Assembly: GCA_027604505.1 (NCBI GenBank)
Contig: JADIIX010000049.1
Span: 1-29,635, forward strand
Length of the DNA: 29,635 nt
DNA from: Gonapodya sp. JEL0774
Taxonomy: Eukaryota > Monoblepharomycota > Monoblepharidomycetes > Monoblepharidales > Gonapodyaceae
Reading direction: 5' to 3'
Shown: positions 1 through 8,904 of the stretch, in pieces
Layout: the number at the start of each line of letters is the position of its first letter
How positions within the stretch are numbered: the stretch's first letter is position 1
Program-made: the position numbers and the translations under genes
Notes under the pieces: model-generated
Told to the model about the DNA's origin: nothing
Database searches by the model: none
The model's input: only the letters and a program-made list of their open reading frames with translations

Positions 1-1104
1 CCCGGGGTTTTTGCCGGCGCGCTTGTGGGCCTGCTCCTGCGGGCGGGGGTGGGGGGGGGGGGGGGGCTGTGGGAGCGGGGTGATGTCGTGGTGCAATGGG
101 TTGGGGGATGGGGAAGGTGAGAGTTCACAGAGTGAGATTGCATACACCTTGCACAAAGCGGCCTTATCATGATGACCCGGTCGTGAATGTAAAGGTGCGC
201 ATAGCCGGCATGGTCTCATGACTCAATTCCACCTTCTCTGTTACTCGCAGGGTCATACGCACCTTGTCGAATTTCCCCATGGACGCTGTGGATTTCCGCG
301 AGGATGCCAGAGCAAGGTCGAGTTGTGCCTTCCGTTCGAGCTTGGCCTTTGTGCCCACCGCCTTTTCTGCAAGTGGTGTACCGATACCGACGGAGCGGGT
401 GCGCACGATGCCCTGGGCCGCTTCCTCATTCCTACGTTTCCGCTTGAGGTTCTTCTCAACGCGCTCTTTCTTCGCATCGCGTTCGGTTTGGAACATGTCC
501 TCCATGGGGTCGGCGTTGGCGGGAACTTCCTTGAGCCAGTCGTGGTCGAGCTGATGTGAGCGGGATTTGTACCCGTACGCGGGTCGGTATTCCCCGGATA
601 TGGAGTCAAACGTCTTGGCGGTTTTCTTGGCTTTGGTGATTCCCTTGGTTTGAGCAAACTTTTCCCAGCGGGTCATGGGTTTGGGTTTGGGGATGTGCTT
701 CTCGCGAGGTAAGGTGGAGGTTGGGGCAGGTAAGGTGACGACGGTGTGGTTTTCGACGGTTGATATAGGGAGCGCAAAGATATGATTTACGATGAATTGT
801 ACGCAGTCGCGGGTGTTTGATTGGAGGAGGGAGTTTGCGGAGGACTGCGAGTTTGATGACAAGGAGGAGAGTTGGGGTAAAGAGTCGAGAGGGTTCGGGT
901 CGTCGGCGAGGAGGTTTCCAAGGTCGAGAGATATAGGGATTGGGCGGATGACCTGGAGTGATTCACTGATGCGAGTTCACAGATTCGATGGTGGAGTGGG
1001 ATAACAGAAGGGCAGATGGAAGCGGACCGAGGACGCGGGGCAGACGAGCAATAGAAAGGATCAAATAGAGATAGCAGCACCGGAGCAGCGCGGGGTGAGT
1101 GCAT
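1..1104 (-). CDS. RRS1: Ribosome biogenesis protein Rrs1 (partial; runs off the left edge)
   Basis: Rrs1 works in the nucleolus and nucleus with Rpf2 to load the 5S RNP into pre-60S particles. The main exon is 952..263. It reads PIPISLDLGNLLADDPNPLD, then LPREKHIPKPKPMTRWEKFA, then WLKEVPANADPMED, then STASMGKFDK, all in the order of the Rrs1 family. No ATG lies in this exon ahead of the conserved block. A candidate first exon is 1104..1081 (ATG plus seven codons), spliced to the acceptor at 953; its GTGCTG donor is weak, so the start is tentative. Downstream, GTGCGT at 262..257 is a good donor, and CCCGCAG ending at 37 is an acceptor after a long C tract. The last exon in the window is then 36..1 and continues outside. 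If that intron is not used, the frame ends at 167 with an unconserved tail. The family call is firm; both ends are less so. Confidence 0.88.
37..262 (-). other. Putative RRS1 intron with a long C tract (G tract on the + strand)
   Basis: The intron has a GTGCGT donor and a CCCGCAG acceptor and is 226 nt long. The 3' part holds an almost uninterrupted run of C on the minus strand (+ strand G run around 47-66). The splice joins phase 0 to phase 0 and lets the Rrs1 frame continue as EQAHKRAGKNPG. This is inferred from splice signals only. Confidence 0.55.
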
Positions 1105-2246
1105 GAGTGGGGGCAGCAGCAAAGAACGTCGAAAAGTTGAGCCAACCACTCCTTCCCCTTCCCCGCGTCGATTGCACGTACTATTTGGCTCTGTGTTGCT
1201 CGAGCGAGGCCTGCACATCGAATGGAATATCTGCAGCTGCTTCCCCCATCGACACGTCCATCGTTTGCCGATTCTTTCTGGTTGGCGGAGTTTTCTCTTT
1301 TGTGGGAGAACTTCGCCAAAAGGGAAATACGCGGAGCTGGCCACAGCGAGGTACTCTGGCTCATGGTTTGTTCATCTCGGCATACAGAAGACCGAGGGGC
1401 ATGTAAATTGTTTGAAATGCAAGATGCAGTGTCCATCGTAACAATCTGTTATTAATACGTTGTCTGATCTCGCCTCGGGGCCGTGGTGGGAGCACATGAA
1501 CCCCCTGTTGAAGCAAAGATCATCAGACGGTCACGTCTCCATGACGGGCGAATGAGCAGGTCATTAAAAATTAGCAATGATTCATTCTCAATCGTTGTGC
1601 CAAGCTGAAGGGGGCTTTGGTTTTGTGGTTTGTGAGCGGCCGGAACGCCTAGTGCACCATAGAGTCGTTCCAATCCATTGTTGGCAAGTGTTGGTGCACT
1701 GCTATTGATTCACTGTGCCGCTCATCTGGCTTTACATAATCTCGAAGCACTGGCTTGATTATGTATGTTCGTTGACCTTGTCACTCATGACTCGTGTTCG
1801 GGTGGCCTGGCGCCATGAACTGTACCATTAGGATCGCAGCCAGCCGGCTGGTCAGTACATACTCTGAAAGAGTGAGAGTATTGCTCCTCCCGCAATATGT
1901 AGAGCAAGGCTCCAAGTCTCTCGGTCCTGTGGTTCTCGGAGTCCATCTTGCGGATCAAGCTGGCCACCGTATTGCATACACATAAACGCATAATTCGAAT
2001 AGATTCTCCATGCAACTAATCACCGCGACGGGTTTTGGCTGGCTGTTCCATGACCAAAGCATAGAGCATTGGCAGGACCCCACACACTCTCGCACTGCAA
2101 ATCCGCACTCACGGAGGAACGCGTGATGCCGACGCACGAGAAAGTGATCATGCAGATGCTGTCGACGCGGGGGCCGCTCTCAACAAGGGAAATTCTCAAT
2201 CTATAGTCAGTCAGCTGTCCTCACCTACTGAATGCCCAGACTCCTC

Positions 2247-2306
2247 TTAACCCCCCTTGACCCCCTTTGACCCCCCGGCCATGCTGTTAACCCCCCCGTC
2301 ATAGCC
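2247..2306. repeat. Degenerate TTAACCCCC / TTGACCCCC units
   Basis: Within about 60 bases there are two TTAACCCCC units, two TTGACCCCC/TTTGACCCCC units and a related C-run unit, interrupted by GGCCATGCTG. The units resemble telomere-type repeats in form but do not match the common fungal TTAGGG/CCCTAA unit. They are reported as a local repeat only. Confidence 0.5.
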
Positions 2307-2617
2307 CCGAAGCCGGGAACGTAACCCAGCTCAAGAAAATACTCAACCCCCTCTGGGTGCGTCCGCTCTGCCCGCTCTGCCTATTGCTCTCTCCTGCTCA
2401 TCCCCCGTCTCTCTCTCCATCAACTCTCCCCCCTTCACAGGATCGCAGAATCATCACAAAAACCATCTTAAGAACTCCTCAATCTTCCTCAAACTCCTCA
2501 ACCGGCCGTCCGAGCAACAACAAATCCTCCCCCTCTTCCCTCACTGGCCGCTTCAGATGGATCATCAACACGTCCGGGCCCAGGAGAGGTGACGGTTCCC
2601 GCAGCTCGTAGGACGCT

Positions 2618-2700
2618 GGCGACGAGGGCGGGAGGAGGAGTAGGACGAAGGTGGAGGACGAAGGTGGAAGGAGGAGTAGGACGAGGGTGCAACGAGTCCG
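2618..2700. repeat. Purine-rich imperfect minisatellite (GGAGGAGTAGGACGA-type units)
   Basis: The block GGAGGAGTAGGACGA followed by AGGTG or GGGTG occurs twice, about 40 bases apart, separated by two copies of a GGACGAAGGTGGA-like unit. The strand is strongly purine biased. No coding function is evident. Confidence 0.5.
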
Positions 2701-3404
2701 AGACTGGAGGATGGACGTTCGGATGGATTATTGAATGTTGTGCTTGAGACGCCGTCGATACCGTCGGAATGTTTTTGATTTCGGTAACGGAGCAAGCACA
2801 TGCACCGGTGACGTGGTGCTCGACCGCCACCACGACCGACCACACGCCCACACAGATGGTTCGATTGCCAAGGAGCGTTGTGGTGTGTGTCGTACCGGTG
2901 AACCGGAGCAGCCGTGGTGGACCCGTCTATGGAGCGTAACCACCGCCACGCTCACCAATGACCAACACAACCTCACATTCATATTCCGCTCTCACCATCC
3001 GACATTCGACATCCGATATCCCCTGAGGCTTCTCATATCCTTCTTCATCTCACCACCTGACCGCCGCACCCCCCGTGTCCTACGCACCTCTTTCTTCTTC
3101 CACCACTACCGCTTGCACTCTACCGTCGCTCTCCCCACATGTACATACCATCTCAAAACGTGCATGATAATATACCACAGACAAATGAAAAACAGACTGT
3201 CCCAACTCGTGCGCACGCAGTGCCCCCTATTTTTGATTTCACCACGTTGTGCGAAGAATCATTGATTGTGATGCGGAATCACTCGTAGGTCTGCTTCGCT
3301 GTCCGTCCTCCTTCAAAGCAACCATTAAGAACAAGTCACTGCAGGGATATGCATCAACAATCCCGCCCACGAGGTCCGACGTTCCCCTCCCACACCGAAC
3401 CACC

Positions 3405-3714
3405 GTATGCCTCCGCCACCGCCCGTCCCCCCTCTTGGTCCACCACCTCCTCTCGTGACCTTTCTGTCAATGCCCGCTGCGAACCTTCGCCCCCGCTCCA
3501 CTCCTTCTTGCCCATCCGACTCTCGTACCCGTGCGCAATGGTCCACCACACGCCCACCGCGGTGCACGGTTTACGGTGAACAGTGCACGAGGTGTGATAA
3601 ACGGACAAAAATATAGTTTGTGAGTCCACGTGCGTGGTTCGAGCGTTAGACGAAGGTGTGTGGTGTGGACAAACTCACCACAGCGATCGCGATGACGGGT
3701 CCAGGAGATCCAGG
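3405..3714 (-). pseudogene. MFS transporter remnant (copy A: last two exons, damaged)
   Basis: This is a broken relative of the MFS gene at 4543-6592. The piece at about 3712..3679 reads GSPGPVIAIAV and ends in a GTGAGT donor; the intact gene has GSPGPIIATAV with its donor at the same place. The piece at about 3555..3490 reads GVWWTIAHGYESRMGKKEW, against GVWWTMAHGYESRMTKKEW in the intact gene. Between them, the residues of the last membrane helix (about GMGIQYSLWVPLFIVAG in copy B) are replaced by unrelated sequence, and the C-terminal tail has diverged. All upstream exons are absent, because at about 3715 the sequence switches straight into the lipoxygenase remnant on the other strand. It is very unlikely to encode a transporter. 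Confidence 0.82.
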
Positions 3715-3715
3715 A

Positions 3716-4360
3716 CTTCCGATATGGACGATGGCTCGCCCCCTACTATGAGATTGTTCTTGAAATTGTTCGAGAGTTACTCAAGGCGAATGGCTCTGCA
3801 AACGAGCGCGAAGTTCAGACCTTGTTTACGGCAATGTGCAAAGTTGCGTCCTTCTGTCCGACAGGCGCAGTAGTCGCTGCTGTTCAAAGCCTATTAGTGT
3901 ACACGGTGGCCAATTTCATCTTTGCCGTGTCTTTTTGGCACTCTGGTGATCATTACAGTAACATGGAATACGCGGGCAACACTGCCATTGTTCAACGGCC
4001 AAGACGACCTGGTCCACACGAAGCTTCTCTGAGTGCAAAAGATTTTGCCGATGGTGTCCAAAGCACAGGTGACTGGTGCAAACAGTTTCAACTCATTGGT
4101 GTCTCTGGCGTAAGTCTCAATACAATTGAGTGATTCCCAGTCACGTATGAAACCTCTCAACCTTCCCTGCTTTCCAGAATTATATACCAAATCCCATACA
4201 AAACCTGACCATGATGAAGATGAAGCATAGATTCCATCATGCCATGAAGGACTACGAATCGACATTGAAGGACAAACTGCAAAACAACGAAAAGCGTCTC
4301 ATTGCAGCCGGCAACAACATCAAGCCGCTTTCCAAAGTCGTCCGCTGTATTTCATTTTAA
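3716..4360 (+). pseudogene. Lipoxygenase-like gene remnant (copy A: C-terminal part only)
   Basis: This is a 5'-truncated copy of the gene at 6944-8778. Homology starts abruptly at the FRYGRWLA block and runs open through 4109. A GTAAGT donor and TTCCAG acceptor flank an intron (4110-4177) at the same codon as in the full copy, and a 183-nt last exon follows (4178-4360), the same length as in the full copy. The 70 residues before the intron differ at 11 positions by my count. WHSGDH and the C-terminal phenylalanine are kept. The first histidine pair, the N-terminus and the promoter are missing, so catalysis by this piece is not expected. The frame that remains has no stop or frameshift, which argues for a fairly recent deletion or residual constraint. 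Confidence 0.85.
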
Positions 4361-4542
4361 CTTTTACAGGAAGTGTGCAGGGAGGAGAAAAAAATGTAAT
4401 CTAAGAGAAAAACAGATGAAATGTGCCCAGGGTATGCTGACGAGCGTTTTGCGGCTGATTTTTGCCCCAAGTAATCATTATAATGATTAATTACTAAGAA
4501 GCCTCAAATCCAATACGAGATCTTAGTCTCCGATGCGGAGTG

Positions 4543-6592
4543 TCACACCTCTGACGTTTTCTGAACGGCGTCCCGTTCCTCTCTTTCTATCTGCACTATT
4601 TCACGCTCTGGATCCGGATCCCCCTTCCACTCCTTCTTAGTCATCCGACTCTCGTAACCATGCGCCATAGTCCACCAAACACCTAGGCCGGCGACAATAA
4701 AAAGTGGCACCCACAGGGAGTACTGAATACCCATACCCCACCTCTGAACCTAAAAGCATGCATGCAAATTGCGGGTCGATCAATATGGGTTGAGTCTTCG
4801 TCATTGTCCAGTGAGTAGACATTGTGGGGTAACCACTCACTACAGCAGTTGCAATGATGGGACCTGGAGAACCAAGGACGTATCGTGTGAGATCAAAGAC
4901 GGCGTACATGGCGGCGGGATGTTCTGAATTCGAAAGAGAAGTCACTCTCCTGAAAGCCTCCAGCAAGCGTATACAATTTACTGAATCCCCGCACCTGGAT
5001 AAATATCCACGATATACGTTGCAAATGGAGAGCTCATAGCAAGTCCAAATCCTGCGCATGAGAAGCCAAGAACAATGGGGATGGCAAAATGCCAAGCGAA
5101 TTGATATCCCCACCCAATTAGTAAAAATCCAACTGAGCAAAAGGAGGCAGCATATAAGCCGGCCACTAGTCGCCATTCCGGTCGAGCTTTGCCAAGCTGT
5201 GCCTTGGATCGCGTTATGGCCTTGTCTGAAACAACACCGGCAACCACCGCCCCGACAATATTCCAAAATGCCAGCACCAAAACAAAGAATCCAGCTGTCT
5301 GTAGGTCGAACCCGTAAACGTCCACCATGTTCTTGATAGCTTCGTTAGACCAGGCAGCAGTACCCAGGTACTGCATCACACCCGCAAAACAGATGCTTGC
5401 AACAAAAGGGTAGCGCAAGGTGCCCTTGATTGAAGTAGAGTTGATCAGAAGGGTCGCTTGTGGATCTCTTAGATTGGAAATATTCGATCGCAAAACCTAC
5501 GAAACACTTCAAGACCGTAATAGTCTCCTTCACAAACAAAGACCACCCTGAAAGGCCCGCTAAATTACTCTCCTGACGTTCAAATTTCATTGACTCTTCG
5601 CTTGCGTGGGCTGTGTTCAGCGTCTCCGGGACGAGAAAGTAAAAGAGACCAAACAGGACCTGCATTTGAGTGCATAAGTAACGAAACTCTGTGGGTTATA
5701 CTCAACCTCAGGGCTTCTTGGACCGTCCTCACCCCTGACAATGCCGCCATGAGCCAGAATATACTCCTCCACCCCAAGTGGTACGTCATGGTTCCTCCCA
5801 AAAGGGGACCCTACGAAACATTCCAACGGTTCGTCGGAGTCAGAAAAACGCGAACCCAGCCAAAAACACGCAGGAACAGTCTAGTTACAGAGATACCCCC
5901 GACTGTCAGGCCAATCTGCGTAGCTGAGAATGCTCTGCCGCGCTCCTGCATCGGATATATGTCGTGGATGGTCCCTGCAGCTACCGAAAGGGCGGCGCAT
6001 GAACCGGCACCTTGCATGAGCCGCAGCGCAATGAGCATTTGAACGTTAGAGGTGAAGATGAGGACACTCGAGAATTACAGGCCCGTGAGATCACCAAGAA
6101 TACGCGGACGTAGAAATAATTTAGAACGCACATGGAGGCGATTAGACAAATGACGCTTGTCATGAGGTAGACGGGTCTCCGACCATACGCATCAGATGCA
6201 CTTGCCCAGATGACTGGCTGCATTGAAAGGCAAGATAATGAAAAAAAAATTATGTGGAGGGATTGGAATCAAATGGGCTCAATTCTACAGACCGCAACCC
6301 CATTCGCAATGAGATAAACCGTTATTGTGAGCCCCATGAGATAGTCCGTTGTTTGGAGGTCTTTTTGAATAGCGGGTATGGCAGGAATGTAAATAAACGT
6401 TTCCAGCATGGGGACGAGGGACGCATAGACGAGAACGCCTGTTATGACTGAGCACGAAAAGTAAAGGGCATAATAGATGAAGGTTATGAGAATTGTCTAA
6501 AATTAAGAGAGAAAGGGGAAGTAGTGATAACCACGAACCATATTTCTGACGCATCGAAAATGGTCCATGCGCATCTGACAATGGATTTTCAT
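4543..6592 (-). CDS. Major facilitator superfamily transporter (DHA1-like drug:H+ antiporter type)
   Basis: Nine exons fit: 6592..6539, 6496..6293, 6217..6132, 6066..5889, 5810..5733, 5659..5501, 5424..4995, 4923..4841 and 4749..4543, giving about 492 residues with consistent phases. It should be a polytopic membrane protein that moves a small molecule using the proton gradient. The loop between helices 2 and 3 reads SDAYGRRPVYL (about residues 94-104), the MFS signature. QGAGSCAALSVAAGTIHDIYP and GPLLGGTMTYHLGWRSIFW match helices 4-5 of DHA1 drug transporters, and ATYIVDIYP matches the late helices. The first 18-residue exon and its 42-nt intron are the least certain part. The substrate cannot be read from sequence. 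It is divergent from the lipoxygenase-like gene with about 350 bp between starts, so the two may share control. Confidence 0.85.
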
Positions 6593-6943
6593 CAGCTCCC
6601 ATAAGGGTAGCTTGACAGCAACAATGGTGGTCGTCGTCAAAGTGGATCACTTTGGCCGACAGTCGACAATCGCAACTGAAAAAGCCGGTTTCTGTTTAGC
6701 GGTTCGAGTCGGAGCCAGAGTGTTGCTGCAATGATCGCCGTTGGCGATTCTCAACTGTATTTGGGTAGCAAGCAGTTCGCGTTCAGGCTGAAGGCTCGTT
6801 GGTATATTCTTTGTCTTTACTTTTGGATATGCATATACCTCAACAGAATATATTGGAGCGGGATAATTATGTAATATATAAGTGGAGATAAGAATCACAC
6901 GCGTTTTATCTTCGGAGAGAAGGGAACTCCAATTGTATTCGCC
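6593..6943. promoter_or_regulatory. Shared divergent promoter region, MFS / lipoxygenase pair
   Basis: This 351-bp gap separates the two outward-facing start codons and holds no open frame of note. It is AT-rich on the lipoxygenase side, with a TATA-type element at 6875-6882. No equivalent TATA element stands out next to the MFS start. Joint regulation of the pair is inferred from geometry. Confidence 0.55.
6875..6882 (+). promoter_or_regulatory. TATA-like element upstream of the lipoxygenase-like gene
   Basis: TATATAAG lies 62-69 bp ahead of the proposed ATG at 6944, in an AT-rich setting. Position and sequence fit a core promoter TATA box. No transcript data are available. Confidence 0.45.
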
Positions 6944-8778
6944 ATGTCCCTATTAGTTGCACCTAGCTGGACGTATGACTGGAAATATAAATGGAATCTG
7001 GAGAATGTAAGTGGGTTTAGAACCTCCCTTCCCACCGACAACCGCATAACTTCCACAAACCGCAACGGGACTCAAACGCGACGTTTTCGAAATTTGAAAT
7101 CTCTCACCTCGTGAACTAGCCGATTCTCCAAGTGCTCATTGTCTTTCTTCAAGTACTACACCTTCCGGTTCTCCTTGTGCGCTTTCTTTTCGGGTTATTC
7201 GAGTCTCCAAATGTCTGGCCAACATTGAAACCGGGCTTAGCATTCGCTTCCACCAAGCCGCTACCAGTCAGCATTGCCTGCGACCTTATTTTCTGGAGAT
7301 ATCCAGGGTATTTTGCATCTTCGTTGTTCCACACCTTCGTGTTCCTGTGGAAATCAGCGTGGGATCCCAAATCAGTTAGGCGTTTACGCTACTTGAACGA
7401 CGTGGAGTTTTGCAGACTACTAGAAGAGAGCTTTTATAGCCTGATGATGCGCAAAGTGGATCCCGAAGAAGGGGTTAGCACCCGATTTACCGCACCAAGC
7501 AGCGGTAAAGCAGAGTTTTATCATCTGGGATCGTGGCCCGAGTTACAAATGATCGAAGACCTTCCATACCGTGGAACATACACCTATAACTTCCTCGCGC
7601 AGTTTGTTATGCGTGTGGATGAAGATATGGATCAGGGATACGCCAAGACTGGTCCGCGACTGTCTATTGATTGGATAGAGCTCGGGGGAAAGCGCTTCAC
7701 ACCGGCCGATGGTGCTTCGTGGGAAGAGGCGAAGGTTTTTGTGCTGCACGGAAGTTTCACATACGCGACGTGGTTTTCCCACTCGCGCATTCATTTCCCA
7801 CTGGATGCGTTCAACGCACTCGCACGAAGTACTATACCCAGAGATGGAGTAATCGGCCAGCTGCTGAGACCGCATCTAACACTGCACGTGGAACTAGATG
7901 ATGCAGTGTTGTATGGTGTCCTGAGCCCTCTTGCGAGTGAGAAGGTGAGTTGCGGCAATTACCTCGTTCATTGTGAGTTTGCAAAGGGACCTCAAAAACA
8001 CGCAACACAGGCATGGCTTCCATATAACAGCTTAGCACTGTCTCGGCCGGATCACTTCAAAATTCTTAACGAAACGGGCTGTCCCACACCGGTTACCTTT
8101 CGGGGGCCTCTCACATTCGACGAAAATTTTCGATATGGGCGATGGCTTGCGTCGTACTATCAAATAGTTCTCAAAATGGTCCGGCAGGCGATCAATGGGA
8201 GTGTTTCCAATAACGAGACCGAAATCAGAAACTTCTTCATGGCAATGAACAAAGTGGCACCATTCTTCCCTACTGGAACAGAATTCGCTTCCGATCCTAA
8301 TATTTTGGTCTACTCAGTGGCCAATTTCATTTTCGCGGTGTCGTTTTGGCACTCTGGTGACCACTACAGCACCTTGGACTACGCTGGGAACACTGCAATT
8401 GTTCACAGACCCAGGCGCCCAGGTCCACACGAAGCTTCGCTGAGTGCCAAAGAGTTTGCCAGTGGAGTGCAAAGTGTAGGTGACTGGTTCAAGCAGTTTC
8501 AACTAATGGGCGTCTATGGCGTAAGTCTCCGTTGCAATTGTTGCTGCCAAATTTGAGCACTGTACATCGTCACCTGAACCTTCCCTGTCCACCAGAGCTA
8601 CATCCCAAATCCCTTACAGAATTTAACGATGATGAAGGCGAAGTACCATCTTGATGATGTGATCGAGAACCATGACTCGTCATTCAAGGACGCGCTGCTC
8701 GAAAACGAACAACGTCTCATTGCGGCAGGCGACAATATAATGCCTCTGTCGAAAGTGGTCACGTGCATTGCCTTTTAA
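6944..8778 (+). CDS. Lipoxygenase-like protein (copy B, complete)
   Basis: Four exons fit: 6944-7006, 7120-7944, 8011-8520 and 8596-8778 (526 residues). Lipoxygenases add O2 to polyunsaturated fatty acids at a non-haem Fe or Mn site. The family pattern is visible: WEEAKVFV, then His242-x3-His246, then LLRPH exactly 23 residues on, as in plant enzymes; then FWHSGDHYSTLDYAG with His410 and His414, followed by RPRRPGP. The HxxxH spacing of the first pair is that of fungal Mn-lipoxygenases, where plant and animal enzymes have HxxxxH. The chain ends in SKVVTCIAF, so the C-terminal ligand residue would be Phe where the family has Ile or Val. There is no PLAT domain. Residues 22-45 are hydrophobic and could insert in a membrane. 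The intron 7945-8010 is 66 nt without a stop, so it also reads through. Substrate and activity are unknown. Confidence 0.78.
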
Positions 8779-8904
8779 TCATGACCAGGAGGATCGGACT
8801 AGAACAGACGAAGCTTCCTTTTTGTAGCACTTTCTACTGGGGTCGTTACATATTACAATTTTTTTTGCGGATTTCAATTTTTTTCTTCCGAAAAATGCAA
8901 GTCT

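Larger units (their letters stand above)
1105..3404. other. Gene-poor interval with low-complexity DNA
   Basis: I recognise no protein or RNA gene in these 2.3 kb. Open frames here are short or have low-complexity translations, and none carries a family motif. Visible structure includes a stretch of TTAACCCCC/TTGACCCCC-like units around 2247-2306, a purine-rich imperfect repeat around 2620-2700, and C/T-rich DNA around 2360-2480 and 3040-3130. Part of it probably serves as the RRS1 5' flank. Confidence 0.5.

Noticed and set aside
1103-1441. 112-residue open frame on the + strand
   Set aside because: It has no conserved block and overlaps the likely RRS1 5' region; several frames are open here by chance.
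2735-3265. 176-residue open frame on the + strand
   Set aside because: The translation is an even mix of low-complexity Arg/His/Thr-rich stretches with no motif. It lies in a gene-poor, compositionally biased interval.
6680-6715. GGTTCGAGTC resembling a tRNA B box
   Set aside because: No A box, anticodon stem or acceptor pairing could be built around it.
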